Shown: positions 34,059-46,890 of the stretch, piece after piece
How positions within the stretch are numbered: the stretch's first letter is position 1
Layout: each line of letters starts with the position of its first letter
NCBI GenBank assembly: GCA_014529385.2
Contig: CM043969.1
Coordinates: 17,243,446-17,307,445, forward strand
DNA length: 64,000 nt
Source of the DNA: Adiantum capillus-veneris
Taxonomy: Eukaryota > Streptophyta > Polypodiopsida > Polypodiales > Pteridaceae
Reading direction: 5' to 3'
The notes under the pieces: generated by a model
What the model was told of the DNA's origin: nothing
The model's database searches: none
The model's input: the letters and a program-made list of their open reading frames with translations, nothing else
Position numbers and translations under genes: made by a program

Positions 34059-35120
34059 ATGGCTGACAACAACAACACAGATGTGTTCAAGATGTTTGCT
34101 GCTAAGGACAGGTTGGATGGGGACAACTACCCTATGTGGGCTTATATGATGCAACATGTTCTTGTGTCAAAGGGTGTCTGGAACATTGTGCAGGGCATTG
34201 ATGTACGTCCTGGTTTTGAGGATGTAGGCGATGTTGAGGATGTTGCAGGTCTAGCTGCAAGGATTGCAGCTGTTAGAGTTGTTTTGCCTACTACAGAACA
34301 AGCTCGTTGGGATGTTAAGGATGCGCAGGCTCATGCATTGATTGCGTTGTCTGTGAAGCGCACCATTGTTCCTCACATCCGTTCAGCAAAATCTGCAAAA
34401 CAGGCTTGGGATATTTTAGCAGGTCTTTATGCAAGCCGCAATGAGGCTAAAATTGCTTTGCTCTGTAAAGAGCTGGAGTCGAAGATTATGCATGAGGAAG
34501 ATGATATGGACACTTTCCTTGCTAGTGTCAAGGATATCAATGAGCAGCTTATTTCTACAGGTGAAGTCATTTCAGAAATTTCCCTTGTGCAGACTGTTCT
34601 TGATTCCTTACCAGATTCCTACCAGACTTTTGCTAGTACTTGGAGACTGATGATCGACCCAAGGAAATCCTGAAGTTGTCAAGTTTGATGCATTCTGCAC
34701 ATTGCTGTTGCAAGAGTCACTTTCTAGAAAAAACAGGACTAGGCAGTGTGCAGTTGAACAGGACTTTATTGCTTCTCAAAGAAAGGGTGGTAACAGTAAT
34801 GCAGCCACTTCTTATGGTTCTGCTGCGAGTGGCAAAAATTATGTTCCTAATGCTTCTGCTGGCAGTACTTCATCTGGCAATTCTGGTGATAAGGGAAAAA
34901 AGAAGATGCGCTGCCATTATTATAAAGCCAATGATCACTTGATCAAGTCGTGTCCTAAGTTGAAGGCCAAAGAGGCTAAGAAGAAAGAGGGTGGTTCCAC
35001 TGCAAATGCTGGTTCCACTACAAATGCAGCCATTGTTGAGTCTTCTATGAAAGGAGACTGTGTTGTTGATGTTGATGAGAATGGGCTTTTAGCGCAGAGT
35101 GCACTTACAATCCTACTGTC
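34059..35120 (+). pseudogene. Copia gag, frameshifted, with altered zinc knuckle
   Basis: The ATG at 34059 opens MADNNNTDVFKMFAAKDRLD, followed by DNYPMWAYMMQHVLV, a copia Gag N-terminus. The frame is lost near 34645 and resumes near 34702 (LLQESLSRKNRTRQ). The zinc knuckle reads CHYYKANDHLIKSC: the second Cys of CX2CX4HX4C has become Tyr, which would abolish zinc binding. A Ser/Gly/Asn-rich linker precedes it and a Lys-rich stretch follows. Confidence 0.85.
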
Positions 35121-35132
35121 CATGATGCATGC

Positions 35133-38100
35133 TTGTCAGTTGCTGCAGATTCACATGTGTGGTATTTCGACAGTGGTGCTACAAAGCACATTACCTCACA
35201 TCGTGAATTGTTTACCTCTCTCGAGTCTATCCCTCACGGGAATTCAGTCACTTGTGCCAACAACGCCTCTTATCCAATTCAGGGAGTTGGAAAGATTGTG
35301 CTCACTACTGCTAATGGCAGTTCCTTCACACTTGTTGATGCACTTTATGTACCTGGGATCAAGAAGAATCTCGTATCTGTATCCGCACTTGCTAGACTTG
35401 GACTTGTAGTCAAATTTGTGGATGACAGATGTACAGTTCATGATCTCAGTTTTGGTGATGAAATTGTTGCATCTGGGCTTCTGTGCCGTGGGCTGTATAA
35501 GCTCACTTTGTATGACAAGTGTGCACAAAATTTTGCAAATGCTGTTGCAGATTCAAGGGCTATTTCAGATGCAAAACTTTGGCATGCACGTTTTAGTCAT
35601 CTGAATTTTGCCAGTTTGCTGCGTTTGCAGAAATCTGATATGGTTGCTTCTTTGCCACCTCTTGAAGCACCTGTCAAACATGTTTGTGAAGGCTGTATTT
35701 TGGGTAAGATGCAGCGTTCTAAGTTTCCAAAGGATGGTTCAGTTAGGGCCACATGCAGGTTGCAACTTGTGCATAGTGATGTTTGTGGGCCCATGCAAAC
35801 TCCGTCCTTGGGCAATTACCTGTACTTTGTGACTTTCATTGATGATTACTCCAGGCATGCATGGGTATTTCCGCTTAAAGTGAAGTCCGAAGTCTTTATG
35901 TGCTTCAAACAATTTCTGGCTATGGCTGAAAATGTCTCGAAATGTACTATGGGCACCCTCCGTTCAGATCGAGGGGGGGAGTATATGTCTCATGAATTTA
36001 ATGCATTTCTGGCTAGTCGTGGGATAAAACACCAATGTACAGTGCCTTATACACCTCAGCAAAATGGTGTTGCTGAGAGGAAAAACAGGTCACAAACGGA
36101 AATGGCACGATGTATGGTCAAAAGTCAAGCTTTACCGCATTCTTTTTGGCTTGAGGCCATCATGTGTGCCACTTATGTACTTAACAGGTGTCCTACGAAA
36201 GCTTTGCAGTCTATTACTCCATATGAAGCATGGCATGATGGAAAACCTTCTATTGAGCACATGCGTGTTTTTGGCTGTTTGGCATATGCTTTGGTGCCAC
36301 AAGTGCAGCGCAGAAAATTGGATGATAAGGCTGTCAAATGTATTTTTTTGGTTATAGTGCTGAAAGAAAAGGTTACAGGTTGTATCATCCGCAAACAAAA
36401 CGTATTCTGGTTTCTCGGGATGTAGTGTTTGTGGAAGATTCTGTTCAGCCCTTGCTGTCATGTACTAGAGACAGTAATGTAAGCTCACAGGACATTTATG
36501 ACACTTTGTTGCCTCTTTTTAGTGGTGGAAATACGAATGTAAGTTCCAATGCGGCAAATGTACAGCCTATGGGGGTTTCTGAAAATGTTTTAGATCAGCC
36601 TATTACTGATGCAGATGTACATGATGTACTTGATGAGGAAAGGGCTGAAAATGAGCAGGCTAGAGGTATGCCAAAATGGTTGGTGCACACTTTGCGTGAC
36701 AGTAAATTGGATGCACCTTTGTCTAGTCGTACTCGTTCAAGCTCTCGCCATGCATCTTATGCATCAGATTGTTATGCTTTGGCTGTGTCTAGCTTACATG
36801 ATGTTGAGGGGCCTCTGTCTTTTGATGAAGCACAGAATTCAAAAAATTGGATGGCTGCCATGCAATCTGAATATGATGCACTTATAGAAAATGACACATG
36901 GACTTTATGCGATTTGCCTCCTGGAAAAAAGGCCATTGGTACGAAGTGGGTTTACAAGTTAAAACGCAAGCCGGATGGTGAGATCGATCGCCATAAGGCT
37001 CGACTTGTTGCAAAGGGTTATGCACAGCAAAAAGGCATAGATTATGAAGAGACTTTTTCTCCCACTTGTCGTATGACTACTCTATTTTTTTTCCTATGTG
37101 CATTGGCAGCTCATTTTGGTTGGGATGTACATCAATCAGACATTTTTATTGCTTTCTTGAATGGTGACATATTTGAGGAAGTTTATGTAACCCAGCCTCA
37201 CGGTTTTGTCATAAAATGACAAGAGGACAAAGTGTGCAAATGTAACAAGGCTTTGTATGGGTTGAAGCAATCTCCTCGTCTTGGTATGAGAAAGCTGACA
37301 CTCATTTGGTCAAACAAGGCTTTCGTAACAGTCCAACAGAAAGCACATTGTATGTAAAGCGTGAGGGTGATGTATTTCTCATCGTGGTTCTTTATGTTGA
37401 TGATTTGCTAATCACTGGACCAAATGAGAGACATATTGCTGAATTTAAGGCTGATTTGAATGCTACTTTCAAGATGAAAGATTTGGGGTTGTTGCATAAT
37501 TACTTGGGTATACAGTTTAAGCAGTGTGATGGTGGTATTTCCTTGTGTCAGAAAAGTTACATAGAGACATTGCTATGTAAGTTTGGACTTGAGGATTGCA
37601 AACCTATTGCCACTCCCATGGAAACAGTTTTGAAGTTGAGTCTACATGATGCTGGCGATCCTGCTGATGTCACTCTTTACCAAACTGTTGTTGGCCGCCT
37701 CATTTATGTATGCAACACGAGGCCGGATATTCAGTTTGCAGTCTCACCGGTCAACAGATTTATGCATAGCCAAGGGTCTAAGCATTGGCAGGCTGCCAAG
37801 AGGATTTTCCGCTACCTTAGTGGCACTTTACATCTTGGCTTGTTTTATCCCAAGGGGGGATCATTGCCGCCAGACTTACATGCTTTTTCGGACTCAGATT
37901 GGGCTGGTTGTTTTGACACGTGAGTGTCCACAAGTGGTTTTTGTTTCATGCTTGGCGAAGCAACCTACTATGGCCACTTCGAGTTGTGAGGCTGAGTACA
38001 GGGCAGTCTTCACCGCTACGGTTGAGTGTGTATGGCTTAGACACCTTATGGCTGATTTGGGTGTTGGACAGGACACTGCCAACACTATCTACACTGACAG

Positions 38101-38323
38101 TCAGAGCGCATTGGCAATTGCGAGGAACCCAGTTTTTCATGCTCGCACAAAGCACATTGAGGTGCATTACCACTATGTCAGGGAGAGGCTCTCAGCAGGA
38201 GAGATCAGCTTGGCTTATGTGCCAACACAGGACAACCTTGCAGATCTTTTCACAAAGACATTATCTCGTGAGAAGCTTGAGGTTTTCCACAAAGCTTTGG
38301 GCTTACTCCCCTTTGTGGATTGA
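35133..38323 (+). pseudogene. Copia pol with several frameshifts and stops
   Basis: Protease WYFDSGATKHITS and integrase (LWHARFSHLNF, LVHSDVCGP, LRSDRGGEY, NGVAERKNR) are open from 35133 to about 36345. A frameshift leads to 36338-37219, with KWVYKLKRKPDGEIDRHKAR of reverse transcriptase. A TGA at 37217 and a frameshift near 37280 precede 37306-37923, with VVLYVDDLLITG. A TGA at 37921 and a further shift lead to RNase H (SSCEAEYRAVFTATVE, TDSQSALAIARNP) ending at 38323. Catalytic residues remain visible although the frame is broken at least four times. Confidence 0.92.
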
Positions 38324-38398
38324 TTCTGTCCTCAGGGCATGGCACTTCCCTTTACTCATGTGCCAGCTCTCGTTCACTGCATCACTCCAGGGGGGATT

Positions 38399-38625
38399 TG
38401 TTACCATATACATGTGGTAGTGATGTGTGTGAACACACTAGGACCGCCGGGGCATTTTTTCCCTCTTTAGGAGGTTTTTTCCCCCAAGCATTGTATATAC
38501 GCCCATCACTCTAGGGCTATCTATCTTTCCATTGCACACGAAGTTATACACTCTCTATTGTGTTCCTTGAGCTTCCTTCGTCTTCTCCAAGCTGTGTGTG
38601 TTTCTCTGCAACCCTAATTCCAACA
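38399..38625 (+). repeat. 3' LTR of plus-strand copia
   Basis: Same length as the 5' LTR, with substitutions at about four sites, for example CCCCCAAGCATTG against CCCCCGAGCATTG. Confidence 0.92.
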
Positions 38626-41219
38626 GTTCTTTTTGTTTTTTGGAATAACATTGTGTTCCTAAATTTTGTATCCTCATGTTCTTTTTAAGTGAACCACCTC
38701 ATGCAACAACTCAATGGCTCAAAAACTCGAGATCGAGCCTTTGTCTATGATTGAAAAAACACATGTTCTTGTTCAGTGACCGACCTAATGCAATGGATCA
38801 AACTCAAGATGGAGCCTTGGACTAGGTAAGAACTCTTGTTTTTGCAACCAACAACGCTTCCCCAAGAAGTTTCACACATTTTCTCATGTCATAAGGTGGA
38901 TTCTTTCTTCCTATTTTTTAAATAGTGTTAAACAACATGAGCTTGCACTCAAGAGGTACTAATTACCCAGCTAGGTGTAGTTGGAGTGCAAGAGATTGGT
39001 AGCCCCTCCACCACAACACTGATCCCCCATACCTTACAGTCCCTAGCTAGGTAGAGATGACTATGCCATAAGCTCATGATGTTGTGATATGTCATAGTGT
39101 GGGATTGGTACATGATTTTATGTAACTGCGTATACATACTATATAGAACTAGTTTTGGTCTTTGAAACATTGACAAAGTAAAACTTCCACGTAGAACTCA
39201 TATATGAGCTAGCATCCAACACATGGAGCTAGACATGCACTAAAAGGAAGTTTCAATTTCTTTTTTGCATATGCTAAGAATTTTGGGAAAAATACACAAT
39301 TCTATTAATATAACATCTCCCAGTAATCATCGTTGGTACATCAATTGACCGGGGGAGCCACCCTGAGACACCAAAAAGGACCTTAAAGAGTATTTTTAAC
39401 TAGCTTATGGACCAAACCTCGCATACTAGTCGAACAATACGGTGCCAATTGCCTTGTTCCATTCTTTTGATTTCATCCATTTCCCCATGGCGACCATCGC
39501 TACCTTGATAAGAAACAATGTTCATCATACATGCAACTGATGTTCTACTAATAAAATGAAAGCCTAGGGGTAAAAGTGTTATGCAAAGCAAAGACTTGGA
39601 CAAGAGCTTGATATAGAGACCCTTTTGCTTTACTCTATTGTAAGTGCCAATCAAACTTGTTAGATGCTTTAGCACGAGCTACACATTTTAAGTGAGACAT
39701 GGAATACAAATTTTATTTTAAGGACTCTTTTGCTTAGCATATGCAAAAAAGAAATTGAAACTTCCTTTGAATTGTAAATTTTTTTTCATATTATAAAATT
39801 GTTTTCATAGCATTTTTTTTGAGTTGTAACTTTTTTTTCATATTAAATTTTTTTTTTTCATATTAAAAATTTTACAACTCAAAGAAATTGAAAGAAATTT
39901 ACAATGCTAAGAAATTTTTTTCCCAAAAAAAATTGTCCCAGAATTGTGTATTTTTTCCAAAATTCCTAAATTGGTCTTATTTGCAAGTTGTATAAAAAAG
40001 ACACTTGTTAAGTATATGATGTACAAAATTTGCAAGTATTTCCATCCAACTAGGAATAACAAATCCTAAAATATACATTAGGATGAGATTACCCACCTCT
40101 AATAAGCATGGATTTGAAGCACCTACATGCAAGATGTAACAAAAAAGGTTGTTTTAGAGGAAAAGTGGTGCCACTTAACCTCTCTAGCCTGCAGCCTTTT
40201 ACTATTTATGCACAAAAGCAACCTTTGTGCCAAGCACTACAAAACAAGTAGAGGCAACACCTTAGACTTCAAAGTCTATGATAAGAAGAACACAACCAAA
40301 AGTAAGAAGTATAATGTTACCTTGCACCAAGGGGTGGTTCTTTCAAATATGTGATGGTATTGGAAAGCTTCATAATATACACATCCTTTTCCTACAATCG
40401 TTGTTGGAGTGTTTCAACGTCCCTTTCAAAGAGGCAATACTTTCTTGTAATGCCACTATTTTGAGTTAAAGAGCTTGATATTCTTGCATCCACATATGCA
40501 AAGAAGCACCTACACCCATACACAACCAATTGCAATAGCCTAACAACCCTACTTCTCCCCTCCCAAGATATTGAAGAACCATCAACATTTGTCTCACCGA
40601 CGGTACGACATTCTTGGGATGACCTATGCTCACCCTCACGTGCGACCTTCGGTGCAAACACCGAGGACAAGCAAATATGTATACTTTTGTTGTGCGGAGT
40701 ACATGGTGGTGGAGGCATAAATTTGTGATTTCCTTCAGCACCATGGCAGTTGCTGCATGAGGAAGCAAAGAATGAAAAGAAAGAGGGGAGAGGAAGGAAC
40801 ATGGGAGGAGAGAAGGGGGCAAGGGGGGAAGAGGCAGAGAGAGGGGAGGAGGGAGAGGAGAGGGAGAGAGGAGGGAGGAGGAGAGAACAAAGGTTTTTTT
40901 GGGGGGGGGGATTTTTTTTAACAAAAAGTGGACTTTCAGTGTTTGTAGGTTTAAAAAATGTCAAAAAATTATTTTTTAATATGTATATATGTTGGGGAGG
41001 AGTTTTAAGTCAAAAATAAGTAAAAATGACTTTTTTGAAAAAAATCAAATTTTGGCTCTTAGTGACCCACGTTTTTGTTGATGTGGCCACACCCCTTTAC
41101 TCCCTTCACTTTTCTAAAGCTAAAGAGAGCAAGTGACCTCTTAGGTCCACATCCTACATGTGTCTTAAAAAAAAGCTAGAAAAGCCTACTCAAAACTAGC
41201 TTCTTGAATGCCCTTGTCC
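38626..41219. other. No gene recognised; AT-rich with inverted repeats
   Basis: An imperfect repeat of about 88 bp (blocks starting CATGTTCTT at about 38676 and 38764) lies near the copia element. Long A and T runs lie at 39780-39930. A purine-rich stretch, followed by a run of G, occupies 40760-40910; open frames across it are composition artefacts. Confidence 0.5.
39244..39767. repeat. Perfect 35-bp inverted repeat pair
   Basis: The arm at 39244-39278 (starts AAGGAAGTTTCAATTTC) is the exact complement of 39733-39767. The sequence next to the left arm, TTTTGGGAAAAATACACAATTCT, also has an inverted near-copy at about 39937-39965. Its order relative to the first arm shows this is not one simple hairpin. 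The arms may be ends of small transposons. Confidence 0.7.
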
Positions 41220-43161
41220 CCTTAACCCTACGCAACATTAGCCTGAATTCCTGAAAATTAAGATTCCTTATAAGGCCCATGCAAAGTCTATATTTCTCCT
41301 AATGATATCCTTGGCTTTAAGCTTGCACCTTGCCATTTCTACCACCGTCCAATTGCAATGCTCCACAACTCCATTCTCTTGTGGTGTGTGAGCTATAGTA
41401 AGGTGACCTTTTATGCATGCTTGCTGCAGTAGTTGTTGAATTCATTTGAGATGAATTCCTCTCCTCGATTTGTGCGAAGCTTCTTCACCTTCTCTCTTGT
41501 TTTATTTTTTGCAAGATTTTGTCATATTTTAAACTTTCCAAAAGCTTCAGACTTCTCACAAATGAAATATACCCACATCTTTCTACTAAAGTCGTCGACT
41601 AACAGAAAAAAGTAGAAAGATCCACCCAAAGCGTACATAGATATTTAACCACAGAGATCCGCATGTACCAACTCTAGAGAAGACTTAGCTCAATTACTGG
41701 TCTATTGCAAAAATGCATTTCTTTGTTTCTTTCCCATCATGCAAGCTTCACAAATTTCATTTATATCTGAGATTGAGGCATGTGAACGACCATCCCATAT
41801 TTTTTACGTCTCTTTTAGCACGGCAATGCTTAAGTGACCAAATCTCTCATGCCATAATTGAGTTGCACCTTTTTTATAGTGATCGTTTGTGTAGAAAGTT
41901 CATAGAGGTTTTTGGGCCTTATGCCCTTTCTCACTTTCTTGCCTTTAGAATCTAAGATTTTTGCTCCACTTTTCTTGAAATGGACTTCAAGAAAATGATC
42001 AGTGATTGCAACAATGGAGAGCACATTCTTCTTGATATGAGGCACATACAACACATCAGAGAGTTGTATAGTTTCACCTGTAGCTGCTAAATAGAAAATT
42101 GTCCCAGACCCTTTGACTAGACATTTAGCATTATTCCCAATAATTACACTAATTGGTTCCTGTAGAGGCTTCCAGAAACTATACCAATCTTTCTTACTAG
42201 TCATATGTCGGGATGCACTACTATCTAGAATCCAAGAACCATCAACAACTGGATTTTGTGTTGATGAGAATACATATTCTACGACGGCCCATAGTTCAAG
42301 GTCTACCCCAACATTGTTGGCAAATTCTCTTTTCTTTCAAGAAGCTTTCATGGTGCCATTCTTCTTGTCTGCTTTCTTCTTTTTGCAGTCTTTAATAGCA
42401 TGACCCTTCTTGTCATAATAGAAACACCTACCTGAAAGTTTCTTCTTCTTGGGGTTCTTCTTAGAGGCATTTGATGTAGTCCCCTTTCCTTTTTCACTGG
42501 CTGTGAAGGCAGCATCACCTCCAACATCCCTGGTCTTGAGTTGTAGCTCCTCTTCAAGCAACATTGCACTTAGTTCTTCAAACATAAGAGGGGTTGGACA
42601 AACCTGAGTGTTGAGTGTCCTAACAAGACCATCATATCTCGTCAAAAGTATGTGAATGTATCACCGAGCTAAATATTTTGGAGAAATAGCCGCACCAATA
42701 GTGGCTAATTGATCTTGAAGGTCCTTAATCTGCTTGATAAAGGTCTCCGTCTTCTCTTTGTTAGCCTCAGTAGCAAGCTGATTTTTTTACAGATTTTGAA
42801 TTCTGTCGTGATTGTGCACCTCATATTGGAGAGCGAATATGTTCCAAGCTTCATGTGCTTTAGTGGTATGTTGGACCAAAGTGAGTACAGAATCACTTAC
42901 AGACATGACGATGGCGCATAATGCATCTGCATTCCTTCTTTTCTAGGCACGTAGAAGAGCAAAATCTCGGGAAATTACAACGCTTGGATTTGCCAGATCA
43001 TTTGTTGTAGTGGGCTCCAGGTCTGCACCATTTGACCCAACACCGTGTAGAACTGCAAAAATTTTGAATTTCCACAATGTGTAGTTGGTGCCATCGAGCT
43101 TGCCTTCGATGAAGGCTAGTGGATGAATGCAAAGCAAAGTAGCACTTGAAGACGCAAACAT
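41220..43161 (-). pseudogene. Truncated Ty1/copia gag-protease-integrase
   Basis: On the minus strand, Gag starts MFASSSATLL at 43161 and continues EGKLDGTNYTLWKFKIF. The frame 42645-42337 holds the zinc knuckle CFYYDKKGHAIKDC, in which the second Cys is Tyr. The protease C-terminal half (LSDVLYVPHIKKNVLSI) is at 42204-41830. Integrase fragments with GEEFISNEFNNYC and a frameshifted HTPQENGVVEH lie near 41470-41370. The element stops inside integrase near 41220. Reverse transcriptase, RNase H and the 3' LTR are missing. Confidence 0.82.
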
Positions 43162-43235
43162 GATTGATTTTTCAAAGTAATACAAGTACTTCTTGTACTT
43201 TCTTAGCTACGAGCACCTATTTCTCTGTGATACCA

Positions 43236-43451
43236 TGTAAGAAATGTGGAATATAATAAGGATCTAGTAGCAAGGAGAGTAGAGAGAGATATGATGCAAA
43301 GTAGATTATTGAAAAATCAAAAACTTTAGATTAGCACACTATTACAAAGTGATGGAATCATCCACCCATGCACCCTCAAGGTAGAGCTTAGATGGATTTA
43401 GACAACTAGAGCAAGTAGGAAATACAAGGGGCTAACAATTTTTCAACAAGG

Positions 43452-43483
<32 letters not shown>

Positions 43484-43520
43484 ATCTAGTGTGCACACCT
43501 CTAATGTGTAGTGCTGAAAA
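43236..43520 (-). repeat. Probable 5' LTR of truncated copia; far end undefined
   Basis: On the plus strand CTGTGATACCA, the complement of a slightly altered initiator tRNA-Met primer site, is followed directly by TGTAAG, the complement of an LTR end. No second LTR exists in the window, so the other boundary is uncertain. A (TG)n run at 43453-43482 lies within it. Confidence 0.5.
43453..43482. repeat. (TG)n microsatellite
   Basis: Pure TG dinucleotides, about 15 units. Confidence 0.95.
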
Positions 43521-43986
43521 TACTCATGGACAAGGCCTCCTTATGTAGATGTAAGGGAGACTCTAAATGCCCATGTGTACGCGCCCTTGGATATTCGAGT
43601 CCAAGCAGGACTCCCCATGCACCCATGTGTAGCCACTTTTGGGTAGACAAGTTCTCCTAGAACTCGGCCACCATTCATTGAAATCAAGTTGGACCACTAG
43701 CTACCGACCACTGGATGGCCGTTTTTTTATTGTCTTTTGGAAATCGTTCGACCAATATATTTTGGCAAAATAAAAATCTAACCTTAAATTTTGTTCGTAC
43801 TATCCACAATCACAAATAAAGATCTCATCAGCGTGCAAAGCTAGAATCCACCAAATATATGTGCACCATTTGCTTCTCCTCATATGGGGGCCTTACAAAA
43901 TGTGCAGCATATACTGGAAAAACTGAGAGAGGTAGGCATTGCAAGTATACCAATAGTTCACAGAGGACCTCAACTTGAGAGAGAGG

Positions 43987-45571
43987 CTATGTAGATCCTT
44001 GTCCTTCTTTAGGTACATTGATAGGAAGTGGAGATGGTTGTTTTGGAGAGGTAGTCTCCCCAATCCCCTCTACTACATTTGCAATTATTGTTTCTAGAGT
44101 TGACTCCTCATGCTGTGTTTTTGGAATGCAAGGGGAATCCAAAATATAATCCAGCTCTACAATTCTTTGTTGTTTAGATTCCTCCTCTCTTTGTCTTATT
44201 TTTGCTTTAGCTCTTGGTAGATTCTTTGCCGGCCACACCAGCTAACTTGATATCTTCCTTAGCTATCTTTCATCTTTCCTCTTTTAGCCTTTGCAGCCTT
44301 GCATCTAGTTCAGAGACGTTAGAATCTAAGGAGGAAGCTTGATGTGCTTTCACAGATTTCTTTTTCTTCTCAGTTTTCTTTGCCAACAACCGTTCTTCTC
44401 TCAGTCTTTGAGATTTTCCATTGATCTCTACACTTGAAATCTAGGTATGTACTTCTCCTACTATGGCTTTTTCTTGATGAGAGAGATTTCTATATCTTCT
44501 TCTTCCTCTATTGATTGGTACTTAGATGATATTTCCTTTTTTCTCTTGATCTCCTCGTGGAGCTCAATATCTGACTCTATCGCTTCACTATCAGTCGTGG
44601 TTGGTACCCTTGAAACTGATCCACATGTCTTCCTCTTCGTTGGTGTTGTTGAAACACTTCCAACCACTTTGATACTATGCTTTGATTTGTGTAGAAGATC
44701 AAATTGAGAATCCATCTTTAGAAGGTCTTCAATCATGCCCAAATCCTGGTAAGAAATGCGTGTGACCAGCGTTCATATAGAATTTTTATTTCTCACTGCT
44801 CTTCAAGTCAGCTTTTACCGAACTCTCTAGGATGCAGCTGTCGAATTAATACTTGATGACTTGATTCTTTGACAAACTGATTGCCATTACCACCGCCAAA
44901 AGTGTAGCAGTGGTTCAATGTATCAAGGTGTCTTCTGTACTTTGAGGTGTTGCGAGATCAGCAGTAGTGGAAGCTTAGTCTCTGAGTGGATCAAATCTTT
45001 ATATATCAACTTATGGCTCTGCTTCTTGATTAATTCCTTGTTGTTATTGATTGCTTTGGTCTTCAAGAGTAGATTGTGACTGTGAACAGCTAGTAGGTAG
45101 AGTGCCTCACATATGATATTGCTTGTGATCTTAACTTGTATGGTTGCTCCATCATTTGCCAGTGAGAGTTGTCTCTTTGTTGTACTGATCAACATAAGTC
45201 ATGGGCTCTTTGGAAGTCAGTGCCCTATGATGGTTGGCAAAACTCTATCCAACTATAAGCACATGGAACTATCCATCAATTCAGGCTTCTGATTGAGTGT
45301 CCATAGCTCTCTCAGAGAGATTGGGGCCTTTACTTTAGTTTTGTCTATTGCTTGGAGATTTCCAATGAATATGTTGTAGGGATTTTCTCCAATTCTTCAT
45401 ATGTGACATGGGCCTTCTCATTGAGCAAAATGTTGATAAATTTGTATGAAGCAGCTCCCATTCCTTTTGTGCATTTCTGTGAGGCATCCTACTAGCAAAA
45501 TTTATCATTTTAGTATCAAGAAATTGGTAGAAAAGTTGTCCAAAAATTTCCTTTAGCACAAACCTGGCCAT
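43987..45571 (-). pseudogene. Decayed unknown coding region, Lys/Glu-rich
   Basis: Several minus-strand frames follow one another with protein-like composition: ARFVLKEIFGQLFYQFL (45571-45335), TSNIICEALYLLAVHS (45195-44923), IESDIELHEEIKRKKE (44742-44461), LREERLLAKKTEKKKK near 44350, and a C-terminal piece at 44238-43987. They look like one former protein with a charged coiled-coil tail, broken by stops. I do not recognise the family; a transposon-associated protein is possible. No host function can be assigned. Confidence 0.35.
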
Positions 45572-45628
45572 AGACTAAAAAATGGACATAACTTAAGCAA
45601 ACAAGATCTAGATTTAACAAACTTCACC

Positions 45629-45752
45629 AGTGTGTCTAAGAGAACTATAGGCACTAGGAAAAATTGGCTCATGTCATTTTTGGGCTAGAGAGTGTGTCTA
45701 AGAGAACTATAGGCACTAGGAAAAATTGGCTCATGTCATTTTTGGGCTAGAG
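45629..45752. repeat. Perfect 62-bp tandem duplication
   Basis: The block starting AGTGTGTCTAAGAGAACTAT occupies 45629-45690 and 45691-45752 with no mismatch. Confidence 0.95.
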
Positions 45753-46890
45753 GTACATGGATAGTGATCCATGTTGGAACACTTTTTTGAGTGATATTGG
45801 TACTATTTGATATACCATGATATTAGATGCTATGATTGCAAACTTTTTCAATTTGGATCTTTGGTTTGCACATTGATTAGAATTTTGCAATGTTTCCACA
45901 AACTTGGAGAATTTAGGGATTTTCATAAGAATTTTGGTTTTCAAATGACTTGGAAATTTGGGGTTAGACTACAATGACATATGGGTCATGAGGGCTTGGT
46001 TCTGGTTCAAAAATTTGGGTAAGGTACATGGATCACGATCCATGTTGGTTCGCAAAATGGGCTAAGACTTTAAGGGTGTGTCCTATTAGCTAGTCCTAGC
46101 ACACTGGTGGAATCTTTTTAAATTCAAGCCCAAATTTACTAACTTTAACCCAATTTCCTAGTCTATGGCCATATTTTTTTACTTTGGCCAAAACTATTTT
46201 GTAGAGCTCATTTTGTTGCAATCTTGTAGTTAGTAGGCCTGGTTGGTTGCTTTGATGTTGAAAAGAACCTCTTTGTCCACTTGTCCTTCAAGTTTCACTA
46301 CAACCTAACTTTGATAGGCTCTTTTGCCATTTATGGGAAGGTTTATGATATTGCTAAGAGCTTTTTTTGGTTGAACTTTGACTCTTTATCCAATCTTATA
46401 GTGTTTCTTCACTCCATTGATTCCTCTAACACTCTAAGATATCAATGAACCCAAAATCTACTGCCTTGGCATCTAGAGGACATGGATCTTGATCCATGTT
46501 TGGAACCCAAATCATACAAAATTTGTAGGGTAGGATCTAGGCATGTTCCTATAGTAATTGATCACCAACTTTTGGGGTTTTACACCACTTTCCTTTCGTC
46601 TACATCAAAATGACCATTTGAAGCTTCAATTTTTGAGAATTTGGGGTTTTGTAATCAAAATGTATCTAAATCCACCCAATTTTAGGGTTGACCTTCCCAA
46701 AACATACTCTAGTTGTTGAAAAATTTTGGCTCAAATCTAAGAGGTTTGGGGACATGGATCGCGATCCCTGTTGAAACTCCCTTTTTTTATTGTTTTTGCA
46801 GTAGTGTATATGCCCAGTTTGGGGCAATCTATTAAAGGATTTGAGTTTGAATTTGGGTGTTGGGGAACATGGAACGTGATCCATGTTACA
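45753..46890. repeat. Five dispersed ACATGGATC/GATCCATGT palindromes
   Basis: Near-palindromes occur at about 45754, 46024, 46480, 46752 and 46866, for example ACATGGATCACGATCCATGT at 46024. Surrounding sequence is only weakly alike between copies. No open frame spans them. Confidence 0.75.

Larger units (their letters stand above)
33470..38625 (+). mobile_element. Ty1/copia element with near-identical LTRs
   Basis: Both LTRs are 227 bp (33470-33696 and 38399-38625) and differ at about four positions. The primer site TGGTATCAGAGC is at 33699-33710 and the purine tract AGGGGGGATT at 38389-38398. A perfect GTTCT duplication flanks it (33465-33469 and 38626-38630). Gag, protease, integrase, reverse transcriptase and RNase H are all present but interrupted by frameshifts and stops. 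Confidence 0.95.

Noticed and set aside
40392-41019. Pro/Ser-rich and Glu/Arg-rich open frames on opposite strands
   Set aside because: Both come from one polypurine stretch at 40760-40910; composition alone explains them.
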